The position numbers and the translations under genes are program-made. The notes beneath the pieces are model-generated. The model saw nothing but the letters and a program-made list of their open reading frames with translations. It searched no databases and had not been told where the DNA came from. A stretch of DNA of 64,000 nt, from NCBI GenBank assembly GCA_028868305.1, contig JAGWUS010000004.1, positions 1 through 64,000 on the forward strand. The letters are read 5' to 3'. This document shows positions 1-8,518 of this stretch, in pieces (position 1 is the stretch's first letter; every line of letters begins with the position of its first letter). The stretch is from Burkholderiales bacterium. GTDB lineage: Bacteria; Pseudomonadota; Gammaproteobacteria; Burkholderiales; Burkholderiaceae_C.

Positions 1-413
1 ACGCCATCTTCCTCGATATAAGCCTTGCCGCTACAGGTCGCAATGGCGGGATTGGCCTCCATGCGGTCCATCAGGATTTCAAAATACCGTGGGGGCAAGC
101 GCAGATCAAGATCCAGTTTGCACAAAAACTCGTAGTCATCCGGGTTCACTGCTTCATACCCCGTGTAGAAAGCATCAATCACTCCCGGCCCCACTGCGCG
201 GTGCCCACGGTCTTTGCGGGTCACGATCTGTATCCAGCTGTGGCGTGCCGCATATTCCGCAAGGATTTGCGGTGTGGCGTCAGTGGAACCGTCATCCACA
301 ATGACCCACTTGGCCGGCTGCACCGACTGCGCCACCACAGTATCCAGTGTCTGGCGCATGTAGTCCGCTTCGTTGCGGCAAGGAGATATGAGAAGGTAGC
401 TTTTGTTTTTCAT
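1..413 (-). CDS. Family 2 glycosyltransferase, 3' end beyond the window
   Basis: This partial gene is absent from the ORF track because it has no stop codon inside the window. Reading the minus strand from the ATG at 413 gives MKNKSYLLISPCRNEADYMRQ, followed by WVIVDDGSTDATPQIL and LCKLDLDLRLPP. These are the nucleotide-sugar-binding start and the acidic DxD-like motif of a GT-A fold, family 2 glycosyltransferase. About 137 codons are visible. Its ATG overlaps the TGA of the upstream glycosyltransferase gene (ATGA), so the two are translationally coupled. It probably adds a sugar to a lipid-linked exopolysaccharide repeat unit at the inner face of the membrane. The sugar specificity cannot be read from sequence. 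Confidence 0.85.
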   Translation of the reverse strand, partial: MKNKSYLLISPCRNEADYMRQTLDTVVAQSVQPAKWVIVDDGSTDATPQILAEYAARHSWIQIVTRKDRGHRAVGPGVIDAFYTGYEAVNPDDYEFLCKLDLDLRLPPRYFEILMDRMEANPAIATCSGKAYIEEDG

Positions 414-1435
414 TTGTGTTCGATGAGCCGCGAAGATCTTCCACGCAACCGTTCCTGCCTGTATTTGATTTGTCCCTGCAACTCTGGAAACTTGCCCAAG
501 ACGAGAAACAATGCCCGCCACCAATTCTGCCTTGGAGACGCGTTGCCACCAAGCGCCAGGCGGACGACCTGAAAAGGATAGGCCAAGGTCAACATGAGTG
601 TTAGAAGCGGAGACCAGAGCGCGGCGAAAGCAGCAGATACAGGAATTGCAAAAGCCCAGAACCAGGTGCTACGCGAGGCCCGCACGCCGCGGCGCTCAGG
701 GGCGATCTTGTCTACCACGGTCGCCTGAGCATCACTGTATCCAGAGCGCACAGCACGCAACCACCATTGACCAAAGCGATGCATATTGGCATCGTGCAAG
801 GCCATGTCGTCCGCAATGCGCCAGATCTTCCCGCCACGAGATCGCAAACGGGAGCAAAGTTCCGGCTCTTCGCCGCAGATCAGCGCGGAATTGAAGCCAC
901 CAACCCGCTCGAACGCACTGACTCGCATCATGGCGAGACCGCCGCACATCCTGGCTTCACCTGCCGGGGCATCCCACTCCAGATCACACAGCATGTTGTA
1001 GACACTAGCCTCCGGGTGCTTTTCACGCAGGCGCCCGGCTACCACCACAACTTCAGGGTGCTGATCCATAAATCTACTGGCCGCACCCAGCCATTCAGAA
1101 TGGACCTCACAGTCACCGTCAACAAATTGCACATACTGCAAAGCTGGGGCAACGTTTCGGAGTCTGTCAAAGCCGCCGTTGCGTGCACGCGCCGCGGTGA
1201 AGGGCGTGCGCATATCGAGTGCAACCACTTCCACACCCCGTTCCTGGGCCATGGCCACAGAGCCATCGGTGGAGCCGGAATCCACATACACGATCAGACA
1301 GGCACTCTCCTCCAATGACGCCAGACACCGCTTCAGGCGTTCGCCCTCGTTGCGACCAATGACCACGACACCAATGCACTGGGAACCAGAGTTTCTGGCG
1401 CTTGCTGTATTCTTGGTTACATCGGCTGCTGCCAC
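410..1435 (-). CDS. Family 2 glycosyltransferase with C-terminal membrane segment
   Basis: The 341-residue product opens with a GT2 Rossmann-like start (IGVVVIGRNEGERLKRC, then YVDSGSTDGS) and has VDGDCEVH as its DxD-type metal/nucleotide-sugar motif near residue 110. The hydrophobic stretch around residues 255-290 (FWAFAIPVSAAFAALW) suggests a membrane anchor or hairpin. The acceptor and sugar are unknown. The start chosen is the ATG at 1435. The first ~20 residues are not conserved-looking, so a later start is possible. It is coupled by a 4-base overlap to the next glycosyltransferase downstream and is divergent from the one at 1550. Confidence 0.85.
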   Translation of the reverse strand: MAAADVTKNTASARNSGSQCIGVVVIGRNEGERLKRCLASLEESACLIVYVDSGSTDGSVAMAQERGVEVVALDMRTPFTAARARNGGFDRLRNVAPALQYVQFVDGDCEVHSEWLGAASRFMDQHPEVVVVAGRLREKHPEASVYNMLCDLEWDAPAGEARMCGGLAMMRVSAFERVGGFNSALICGEEPELCSRLRSRGGKIWRIADDMALHDANMHRFGQWWLRAVRSGYSDAQATVVDKIAPERRGVRASRSTWFWAFAIPVSAAFAALWSPLLTLMLTLAYPFQVVRLALGGNASPRQNWWRALFLVLGKFPELQGQIKYRQERLRGRSSRLIEHK

Positions 1436-1549
1436 TAAAGATCCTCACTGTGCTGCGGTAACATGGGCTGCACCCATTGTATTCTTGGGCAGGTGTCTGC
1501 CCGTGGACGAATGGGGGCCGGCAGGTATTTGCCGTACTGGGAGTGAGTG

Positions 1550-2497
1550 ATGAATTTACCGTTGCCGCGTGTCAGTGTATTGATGGCCGTGTTCAATACG
1601 GCGAGCTACCTGCAGGAAGCACTGACCAGCATCAGCGGTCAAAGTTTTGCAGATTTTGAGCTGATCGTTGTGGATGATGGCTCCAACGACGGCTCTACCC
1701 AGATTCTGCGGGCCTTTGCCGCTACGGAACCGCGAATGCGTTTGATCGTTCGCGAAAACCGGGGGCTGATCTCCACCCGCAACGAACTACTGCAAGCAGC
1801 CAATGGCGAACTGATCGCCTGGATGGACTCGGACGATTACTCTTCCACCAACCGCTTGGCCCTACAGGTGGCACGATTTGATGCCGAACCAGACTTGGTC
1901 TGCCTGGGCGGCTTTGCGCAGTGCATTGATCCCAATGGAGAGTATTTGAATGTAGAGCGGTATCCATTGGAGCACCAGGAAATTCTTGCAGAGCAGCAAA
2001 AGGGGGGGGCCATGCGGTTCCCGACCACCATGATGCGACGTGACGCGGCCCTGCGGGCCGGTGGGTTTCGGGAGCCATTCAGAATTGGCGAGGACTTCGA
2101 CTTGTTTCTGCGCTTGAGTGAGGCCGGGCAAATGGCAAATTTGCCGGGCGTGATCTATTTCTACCGCCAGCATTTGTCCAGCGTATGTTCCACCCTGGGG
2201 CCGCGTTGGACGATTTATCGTGACGCAATACTGGAACTTGCACAGGAACGCAAGACCTCAGGTTCGGACAAGCTACAGCGTGGTGAGGGACTGGATATTG
2301 CTGCAACGCCACTAATGAATATGCGGCCCTTTGAAGCGCGCACCTACCTTCGCTGGGCCAATGAAGCACTGCAAAATGGTAATACCTCACTTGCATGGAA
2401 ATACACCGTAGCCTCCCTGGCAAAGCAACCTATGTCCCGTGAAGGCTGGAAGACTGCAGCACGCTGTTTACTGCCGCAGCTGCGCAAACCGATGTGA
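1550..2497 (+). CDS. Family 2 glycosyltransferase
   Basis: The product (315 residues from this start) carries the canonical GT2 features VSVLMAVFNTASYLQEA, ELIVVDDGSNDGSTQIL and the DxD-like WMDSDDYS, followed by a GEDFDLFLRL segment typical of the acceptor-binding end. The ORF track starts at the GTG at 1547. I prefer the ATG at 1550, because a GGGAG ribosome-binding site lies six bases before it. The stop overlaps the GTG of the flippase gene that follows. It is likely one of the transferases assembling the exopolysaccharide repeat unit; its sugar is unknown. Confidence 0.87.
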   Translation: MNLPLPRVSVLMAVFNTASYLQEALTSISGQSFADFELIVVDDGSNDGSTQILRAFAATEPRMRLIVRENRGLISTRNELLQAANGELIAWMDSDDYSSTNRLALQVARFDAEPDLVCLGGFAQCIDPNGEYLNVERYPLEHQEILAEQQKGGAMRFPTTMMRRDAALRAGGFREPFRIGEDFDLFLRLSEAGQMANLPGVIYFYRQHLSSVCSTLGPRWTIYRDAILELAQERKTSGSDKLQRGEGLDIAATPLMNMRPFEARTYLRWANEALQNGNTSLAWKYTVASLAKQPMSREGWKTAARCLLPQLRKPM

Positions 2498-3849
2498 ATG
2501 ACAGCTACCTGTATATGACCGCAAAAAGATCATCGCTTAAAAAATCATTTCTCACCGGGTCAGCATGGACACTATTCAGCGTTGGAGCGAGCCAGGCACT
2601 GCGACTAGGCAAAAGCCTGGTTTTATCCCACCTGCTGTTTCCGGAAGCTTATGGCCTTATGGCCATTGTGTGGGCCGTGTTGTATGCACTGGACTTGCTG
2701 TCTGACGTGGGCATAGCGCCTGCGATTGTACGAAGCGCGCGAGGGGATGACCCCCAGTTCCTGAATACCGCGTGGACTATGAAAACAATACGGGGGGGCG
2801 TGCTATTTCTGGTTGCGTGCGCTCTGGCCTACCCACTTTCGATTTTTTATAACCAGCCGAAATTAGCCTTGTTGATTCCCGTAGCAGGACTGACCACTCT
2901 GGTAGAGGGATTTGTTTCTACCAATATGTATAGCGCCCAGCGCAGCATGGTGTACAGCCGCAATACCTTATTGGAGTTGTCCAATGAGCTGGTGGGTCTG
3001 ACGGTGACTTTAATTTGGGCCTATGCCTCTCCCAGCGTCTGGGCACTGGTAGGCGGTGCTGTGATTGGCAGGTTTTACCATGTGGCTGCCAGCCACCTGA
3101 TTTTGCCGGGCATCCGCAATACATTTCTTTGGGATGCCAAAGCGTTTAACGAACTGCTGCATTTTGGAAAGTGGATTTTCTTCAGCAGTGTCATTTTTTT
3201 GCTATACGCACAGGGGGACCGCATGCTCCTTGGAAAGTACTTGGACGCCACCACCCTGGGTATCTATAGTATTGCAATCATGCTCACGGAAGCAGTAGGC
3301 GGAGTCATCGGCAAATTGAACGATACGGTGCTTTACCCGGCGCTCAGCCAGGTAGTAAACAGCGAGAGACACCGTCTGCGTGAAGTGCTCTACAAAGCAA
3401 GATTGGGTACAGATGCGTTGACCGTCATGCCCATCGCCATCTTGATGATGATTGGCAGCGAAGTAGTCCATGTGCTTTACGACTCGCGTTACCATGCTGC
3501 GGGCTGGATGCTGCAAATACTGTGTGTTCGACTGCTTATGTCGGCAATACTGTCCGGCAGTTCATCCTGCCTGTTTGCACTGGGACACTCGCGTTACTCG
3601 GTGATCCAGAATATTTGCCGCGCGGCATGGCTGTTCATTGGAATTCCAGTCTGCTGGCCAAAGTTTGGCATAGAGGGCGTAGTCTGGGTGGTTGCAACCA
3701 CTGAAGTACCAGTGCTGATTGTGCTTTGGTCCGGTTTGCTGAAGTACAAAATTCTGTCGCTTCGGCACGAGGCAAGGTCATTGGCGTTTGTTGCCGCCGG
3801 ATGTGCGATCGGATATGGACTGCTGCAGATTCCCATAGGCCGATCCTAA
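2494..3849 (+). CDS. Polysaccharide flippase (Wzx/PST-type transporter)
   Basis: This 451-residue, very hydrophobic protein has about twelve membrane segments. It begins KKSFLTGSAWTLFSVGASQALRLGKSLVLS and continues LLFPEAYGLMAIVWAVLYAL, the layout of PST/MOP-superfamily exporters such as WzxC and TuaB. These flip undecaprenyl-linked repeat units across the inner membrane. The annotated start is a GTG overlapping the previous stop; the ATG at 2515 (MTAKRSSLKK) is an equally good start. Its 3' end overlaps the convergent ligase/polymerase gene by 72 bases, which is unusual. Confidence 0.85.
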   Translation: MNDSYLYMTAKRSSLKKSFLTGSAWTLFSVGASQALRLGKSLVLSHLLFPEAYGLMAIVWAVLYALDLLSDVGIAPAIVRSARGDDPQFLNTAWTMKTIRGGVLFLVACALAYPLSIFYNQPKLALLIPVAGLTTLVEGFVSTNMYSAQRSMVYSRNTLLELSNELVGLTVTLIWAYASPSVWALVGGAVIGRFYHVAASHLILPGIRNTFLWDAKAFNELLHFGKWIFFSSVIFLLYAQGDRMLLGKYLDATTLGIYSIAIMLTEAVGGVIGKLNDTVLYPALSQVVNSERHRLREVLYKARLGTDALTVMPIAILMMIGSEVVHVLYDSRYHAAGWMLQILCVRLLMSAILSGSSSCLFALGHSRYSVIQNICRAAWLFIGIPVCWPKFGIEGVVWVVATTEVPVLIVLWSGLLKYKILSLRHEARSLAFVAAGCAIGYGLLQIPIGRS

Positions 3850-5274
3850 ACCCACGAGCAGATAGAAAACCTTGGGGAGCACACCATAGAAGCTACCTGT
3901 CGCCATGAAGAATGCCGTAGCCAGCATGGCAGCAAGCAAGCTGGCTCCCATTCGAGCCATGTCATCATCCTGAGGGATGGCGCGCCTTTGCTGTTTCCAC
4001 GATGACCACATGGCTAGCAGAAACGGCATGACAAATAGGAAAAGCCCGACAATTCCGTAAAGCATTGCAATCGATGCGTACACGTTGACCAGATCGATAA
4101 TGCCCTGGCCTTGTCTCAGTTGCTCCAGATTCCTGGTGAAGAAAGGATCGCCGAAAAGGGGGTTCTTTTGTATGAGTTCCCAGGACGACTGTGCAAGACG
4201 CTCGCGGTACTCCACGTTGAACGAGTCCACTGTTCCAACAAACGGTAGTTTCTCAATGACCTTGGGGCCAACTGGAGAAATCAAAACGAGCGCCGCAACC
4301 GGCACAGCGATCAGTGCGACTTTGACAAGACTCTTTACACCTTTGGGGCCGAGCAGCGTATAGACCACATACCCTAGTACGGCTCCGATCCATGGTGCGC
4401 GGGACATGGCAGCGAACAATCCCAGCCAGTAGCCCGACATACCGGCAATCCGTTTGTAAGGCTTAGGTTCCCGGTTGGCCACATACAACCATAAAGCAAA
4501 AGCAACGGAGAGGATAAACCCCAGCGCCAACGAATGCCCTGTAGAAACCTGCGCACGCAGAGCACCGTCCCGGAACAGATAGACTTCCGTCTCAATGCCC
4601 CACGCATCCGGCAAACCCCGGTAGAGCACCCATACCTTTTGCGATTCGAAAACAGCTAAAGGCACCATGATTGCGCACGCCAGGCAAAAAACGGCAAGAA
4701 CCTCTGCCAACTTGTGTTTGGTATTGCAGATGCGGCTCACCACATAGACCAACACGATGCAATCCAGGAAGAACAAAAACCCCCGACGAGCTGTATTGGT
4801 GATGTCTTCGTAAGGCATCAGAAAAATCAGTTGCAAGACTAGATAGGCCCACAAATACCGATCTATCCCCTTGTGTCGGCCAAGCGCTGTCTTGTCCTTG
4901 GCATGCATGAGCCTCCACGCAGTGGGAATCAACACCGCAAAGGCCAAGATCCTGTAGTTGCTGAGATCAAAGAATTTGTTGACAAAGACCGCTGGCAATT
5001 CCATGCTGACAGGCGGAATAACGTGTAGCAGCAGTACGTACAAGGCAACAGGATTTTCATCCTGACCCGCAGCCCAATACATGAGTGGCAGCGCGACTGC
5101 GACATAAATCCAGAAACTGGGACTGATGAACGCGGTTGTTGTAAGAGCAAGCCAGACATTGCGCCTGCGAAGGTAGTCCGCTCCGCTCATGAATCGCAGA
5201 CAAAGTGGTTTAGCGATGATGAACACGGCCATGGCCATGACCAGTACCACCAGTAGGGCCTTGAGATTGGTCAT
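3778..5274 (-). CDS. O-antigen ligase / Wzy polymerase-like membrane protein
   Basis: The 498-residue protein has around twelve predicted membrane helices and a central soluble loop (about residues 220-260, VWVLYRGLPDAWGIETEV). The later segment SRAPWIGAVLGYVVYTLLG resembles the Wzy_C signature of O-antigen ligases and polymerases. These join or polymerise lipid-linked repeat units on the periplasmic face. It follows epsG by 33 bases, and its 3' end overlaps the convergent flippase gene. Whether it acts as polymerase or ligase cannot be decided from sequence; as the only such gene in the locus it is the best polymerase candidate. Confidence 0.75.
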   Translation of the reverse strand: MTNLKALLVVLVMAMAVFIIAKPLCLRFMSGADYLRRRNVWLALTTTAFISPSFWIYVAVALPLMYWAAGQDENPVALYVLLLHVIPPVSMELPAVFVNKFFDLSNYRILAFAVLIPTAWRLMHAKDKTALGRHKGIDRYLWAYLVLQLIFLMPYEDITNTARRGFLFFLDCIVLVYVVSRICNTKHKLAEVLAVFCLACAIMVPLAVFESQKVWVLYRGLPDAWGIETEVYLFRDGALRAQVSTGHSLALGFILSVAFALWLYVANREPKPYKRIAGMSGYWLGLFAAMSRAPWIGAVLGYVVYTLLGPKGVKSLVKVALIAVPVAALVLISPVGPKVIEKLPFVGTVDSFNVEYRERLAQSSWELIQKNPLFGDPFFTRNLEQLRQGQGIIDLVNVYASIAMLYGIVGLFLFVMPFLLAMWSSWKQQRRAIPQDDDMARMGASLLAAMLATAFFMATGSFYGVLPKVFYLLVGLGSAYGNLQQSISDRTSGGNKRQ

Positions 5275-5307
5275 CAGTTATCCGAACCGCGCTGTGCCAG
5301 CGCCAGC

Positions 5308-6261
5308 CTATTCCGCAACGTCGATCAGAGGCGGATCGTTGAGCACGGAACCCACGATGTTGATCGACGATTGCTTGAGTTCAGATATGAGCTCGGTAAA
5401 CGATGACAACTTGGTCTCATTAGCACGGGCGACTGCAAGCGCGGCGCCTGCCTTGGCGGCCACAATCAACGCATCTGCACCCGCAGTCAGCGATGAGGTG
5501 TCGATGAAGACGATGTCATAACTTCTTCCAGCCCATTCAAACAGCTCCGACAGATTTTCGCGGTTCAATAGCTCCAGTGGGTTGGGCGGTATAGGCCCCG
5601 CTGGAAGCACTTGTAACTTAGGGATAAACGGAATTGTGTGCAAGGCACTGGCAACATCAGATCGGCCGGCCAGCAGACTGCTGAATCCTAACTGGTTATT
5701 CAATTGGAATAGAACATGCTGGCGCGGGGTGCGCATATCTGCATCGATCAGCAAAGTATTTGCGCCCATCTGGGCAAACACAATAGCGAGATTGGCTGCG
5801 AGATAACTGCCGCCCTCTGCCCGACCCGAACCCACCACCGCCAGCATCGCATACCCAATTGCTTGGTCAAACCAGCGCAATTTTAACTGGCTGCGAATGG
5901 AACGCAGTTGGTCAACCTCGTGGCTGAAGGGCATGTAGGCTGCCACCAACTCTGGATTAATGACCCGGCCGCTGCTCCGGGGCAAGTATGCGTACTCATA
6001 TTGGTAAGAAAGTGCGTAACGAATGTCACCCTCACTGATCAGGCCCAATTGAATGGCGGCCTCACCAAAGCGAATTTTCTTTTCGCGCTGGTATTCAATG
6101 ACCCGATAGGCATCGTCTTTGCTGATGACACCGGCATCCACCAAAATGGTGCCGATGGAGCGTTTGGTACTGTTTCGACTTGTGGGGCCATTGACATCGT
6201 CGTCAAGATCGATATCAAGTTCGCTGGGGAACAGAGAGGAATGGAAACGCTCTTCGCTCAT
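5308..6261 (-). CDS. epsG: EpsG-type chain-length tyrosine kinase with altered P-loop
   Basis: This 317-residue protein pairs an N-terminal MshEN-like domain (residues ~35-95, IGTILVDAGVISKDDAYRVI) with a BY-kinase/ParA-like domain. The family normally controls chain length together with the Wzz partner, here EpsF. The Walker A motif reads GSGRAEGGSYLAANLA: the invariant lysine of GxxGxGK[ST] is glycine here. Walker A' (LLIDADMRTP) is intact, but Walker B is IDTSSL rather than IDTPP. The C terminus lacks a tyrosine cluster. Either ATP hydrolysis is impaired or the protein acts structurally. Its start overlaps the end of epsF by four bases. Confidence 0.82.
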   Translation of the reverse strand: MSEERFHSSLFPSELDIDLDDDVNGPTSRNSTKRSIGTILVDAGVISKDDAYRVIEYQREKKIRFGEAAIQLGLISEGDIRYALSYQYEYAYLPRSSGRVINPELVAAYMPFSHEVDQLRSIRSQLKLRWFDQAIGYAMLAVVGSGRAEGGSYLAANLAIVFAQMGANTLLIDADMRTPRQHVLFQLNNQLGFSSLLAGRSDVASALHTIPFIPKLQVLPAGPIPPNPLELLNRENLSELFEWAGRSYDIVFIDTSSLTAGADALIVAAKAGAALAVARANETKLSSFTELISELKQSSINIVGSVLNDPPLIDVAE

Positions 6262-7688
6262 GACAACCCCGCCAGGCGGCTAGCGGCCGCAATTTCTTTA
6301 CGCACTTTGCGCTTGGTAAAAAATTTCTTGAACAAAGCGAGACGCTCTGAAATCGAGTACTCATTGCCTCGCCGCTCGATTACACCCAATACTGGCACAT
6401 CATCAATCATGATGTCCTGCATCACGCGCACCTTGCGATTGAGCATTTCCAAACCTAGCGCAACTGCCATGGCCACTGCCAACGCGCCCAAAATAGTACC
6501 CGCCAGATACTTTGGAACATTGGGCTTTGCCGGCACTGTGGGTTCGACCGCCGGACTGAGAATTGAAACGTTGGCCTGGTCAGTCTGCTTTTCCAGATTG
6601 AGCTGGTTGCTGCGTTGCAACACAGAGTCGTAAATGCGCTTGGCGGCTTCTACGTCTTGGCTCAGCACGGCCAGATGATCACGCTGCGCCTTCAAAGATA
6701 GTACGCGCTCTTTTTGAGCAGCGATGACTGCACGCAACTCGCCCTCTCGCAGACCTGCAGTCGTTTTGGCCACCCCGGTACTGCCGGACACCCTGCTGAT
6801 TTCCTGAGCGAGTTGTTGTTTGAGTTCGGCGACCTGACCTTCAAGTTGAACGCGCTGCGGATGGTTGGGGCCCAGATTGACGCTAAGTTCAGTGAGCTTG
6901 TTCTCGGCGCGGTTTAAATCGGCGCGAAGCCCCTGGACCACCGGGCTGGCCTGCACGTCTGGTGACATCTCGCCTCCAGAGGTCTTCTGGCGACTGCTGA
7001 TGGCCATGTTTTCACCCTGAATGGCAACCAGTTGGGCCATGAGTGCATCCAGACGCTGACTCTCAACATCGGCCCGCTGATCGTTGCTGACGATGCCGTT
7101 TTTGCGTTGAAACTCGGAAAGCTTTTCTTGCGCAGACTCAACATTTTCACGCAGGGATTTGAGGCGGTCATCAAACCAGTCTGCATACTGACGCACCGGC
7201 TCCACACGCAAGTCAACGGTCAAGTCGAGGTAGGCTTGCGCGTAGCTATTCACCACAGCCGTTACGAACTTGGGGTCCGCGCCTTCATACGTCAATCGAA
7301 TGACATTGCTGCCACTCTGAGGCTCGGCGAGCAATCCTTTTCGCAGCATGGATGCGTAGTAGTTCTCCACAGGAACCTTGCCCTTGGTGGCCACATTCCA
7401 TTGCTCAACCAAGCTGGGTGTATCGGCAATACGCAGACGCTTCACAACACCAATAGCAACCCGTTCGCTCTGCAGAATGGCAATTTGAGTCGCCATGTAG
7501 TTGCCACCGGTCACTACAGCTCCCGCGATGGGGTCTGCACGCAGATCCACCAGCAGATCAGTGCTGGCTTGATAGGTTTTGGGGGTTGTCCAGGTATACG
7601 TGCCACCGGCCACGGTAATCAGCACAAAAACGAGGGCTGCGACATAGCGATGCGCAAAGAGAATAAGTAGTACCTGTTTAGGTGTCAT
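6258..7688 (-). CDS. epsF: EpsF chain-length determinant (Wzz family)
   Basis: The 476-residue protein has the polysaccharide co-polymerase layout. There is an N-terminal membrane helix (residues ~13-33, YVAALVFVLITVAGGTY), a Wzz domain and a long periplasmic coiled coil (residues ~200-370, rich in Q, E, K and L). A second membrane helix near residue 400 (YLAGTILGALAVAMAVALG) follows. It matches the EpsF family that sits between the EpsE exporter and the EpsG kinase. It sets polymer length and links the inner-membrane polymerase to the outer-membrane channel. It is coupled to epsG by a 4-base overlap and follows epsE by 14 bases. Confidence 0.88.
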   Translation of the reverse strand: MTPKQVLLILFAHRYVAALVFVLITVAGGTYTWTTPKTYQASTDLLVDLRADPIAGAVVTGGNYMATQIAILQSERVAIGVVKRLRIADTPSLVEQWNVATKGKVPVENYYASMLRKGLLAEPQSGSNVIRLTYEGADPKFVTAVVNSYAQAYLDLTVDLRVEPVRQYADWFDDRLKSLRENVESAQEKLSEFQRKNGIVSNDQRADVESQRLDALMAQLVAIQGENMAISSRQKTSGGEMSPDVQASPVVQGLRADLNRAENKLTELSVNLGPNHPQRVQLEGQVAELKQQLAQEISRVSGSTGVAKTTAGLREGELRAVIAAQKERVLSLKAQRDHLAVLSQDVEAAKRIYDSVLQRSNQLNLEKQTDQANVSILSPAVEPTVPAKPNVPKYLAGTILGALAVAMAVALGLEMLNRKVRVMQDIMIDDVPVLGVIERRGNEYSISERLALFKKFFTKRKVRKEIAAASRLAGLS

Positions 7689-7702
7689 GCTGCGGCGCTC
7701 GT

Positions 7703-8518
7703 TTAGAACAAGCTTTCACGGACAAAAATGACATCGTCCGGTTGGACAATGTCATTTAAATCAGGTGTCATTTCTTTGGCGCTGCCATCCGCAGCCTGAC
7801 GGTGCAGGCGCAAGCGCTTCTCCGTACCCCGGGCAGTGGGCCCTCCTGCCATGACCAAGGCCTGCATAAAGGTCATATTGCGCTCAAGTCGGTAAGACCC
7901 AGGGCGCTGCGCCTCACCGTACACATAGAAAACTGGCGCGCGGTGTACATAGACCACGTCACCACCGGCCATCAGAATGTCACCAGTGGACTTGCCCTCA
8001 AGATAGAGCGCCGCCACGTTGATTTCCTGACGCATGGGTTTGCCATTGCGCTGGCCGGTAACGATAACCGTGTCGGAACCGGTTGGTGAAATACCACCAG
8101 CAACTGCCAGTACATCGGACAGTCGGGTATTCGCATATTCAAGGGGCACCTGCCCTGGCCTACCTACGGCACCCAGTACCGAAACCTGTTTACGCCTAGC
8201 CTGCACCAAGGTGATGGTGACTTGCGGTTGCTGCATGAAACCACCCAATTTGAGTGCAGCCGCAATGACCCTCTCGGCATCTGGAATGTTTAACCCGGCC
8301 AATTTGGCAGAGCCGATCAAGGGATAGGTAATGGAACCACTCTCTTGAATACGCGTCTCCAACGTCAGATCAGGATTTTGAAACACCTGAACACGCACGG
8401 TATCACCCGCGCCCAGCTTGTCTTCAAACACTTTGTCCTGGGCTTGAACACTACTGATACCAGCAAGTACCCCCAACAGGCAAATTGCGAGAAATCGAAA
8501 AATGAGAGTCTTGTTCAT
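7703..8518 (-). CDS. epsE: EpsE polysaccharide export channel (Wza family)
   Basis: This 271-residue protein has a signal peptide ending near AQA (FLAICLLGVLAGISSVQAQ). A Poly_export domain (GAGDTVRVQVFQNPDL) and two SLBB repeats follow (VSVLGAVGRPGQVPL and FYVYGEAQRPGSYRL). This is the outer-membrane/periplasmic export channel through which the polymer leaves the cell. No lipobox cysteine is visible at the cleavage site, unlike E. coli Wza. The gene overlaps epsD by four bases and is followed by epsF. Confidence 0.9.
   Translation of the reverse strand: MNKTLIFRFLAICLLGVLAGISSVQAQDKVFEDKLGAGDTVRVQVFQNPDLTLETRIQESGSITYPLIGSAKLAGLNIPDAERVIAAALKLGGFMQQPQVTITLVQARRKQVSVLGAVGRPGQVPLEYANTRLSDVLAVAGGISPTGSDTVIVTGQRNGKPMRQEINVAALYLEGKSTGDILMAGGDVVYVHRAPVFYVYGEAQRPGSYRLERNMTFMQALVMAGGPTARGTEKRLRLHRQAADGSAKEMTPDLNDIVQPDDVIFVRESLF

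Noticed and set aside
767-1318. 183-aa plus-strand ORF in the track
   Set aside because: It is the antisense shadow of the glycosyltransferase at 410-1435, with no family features.
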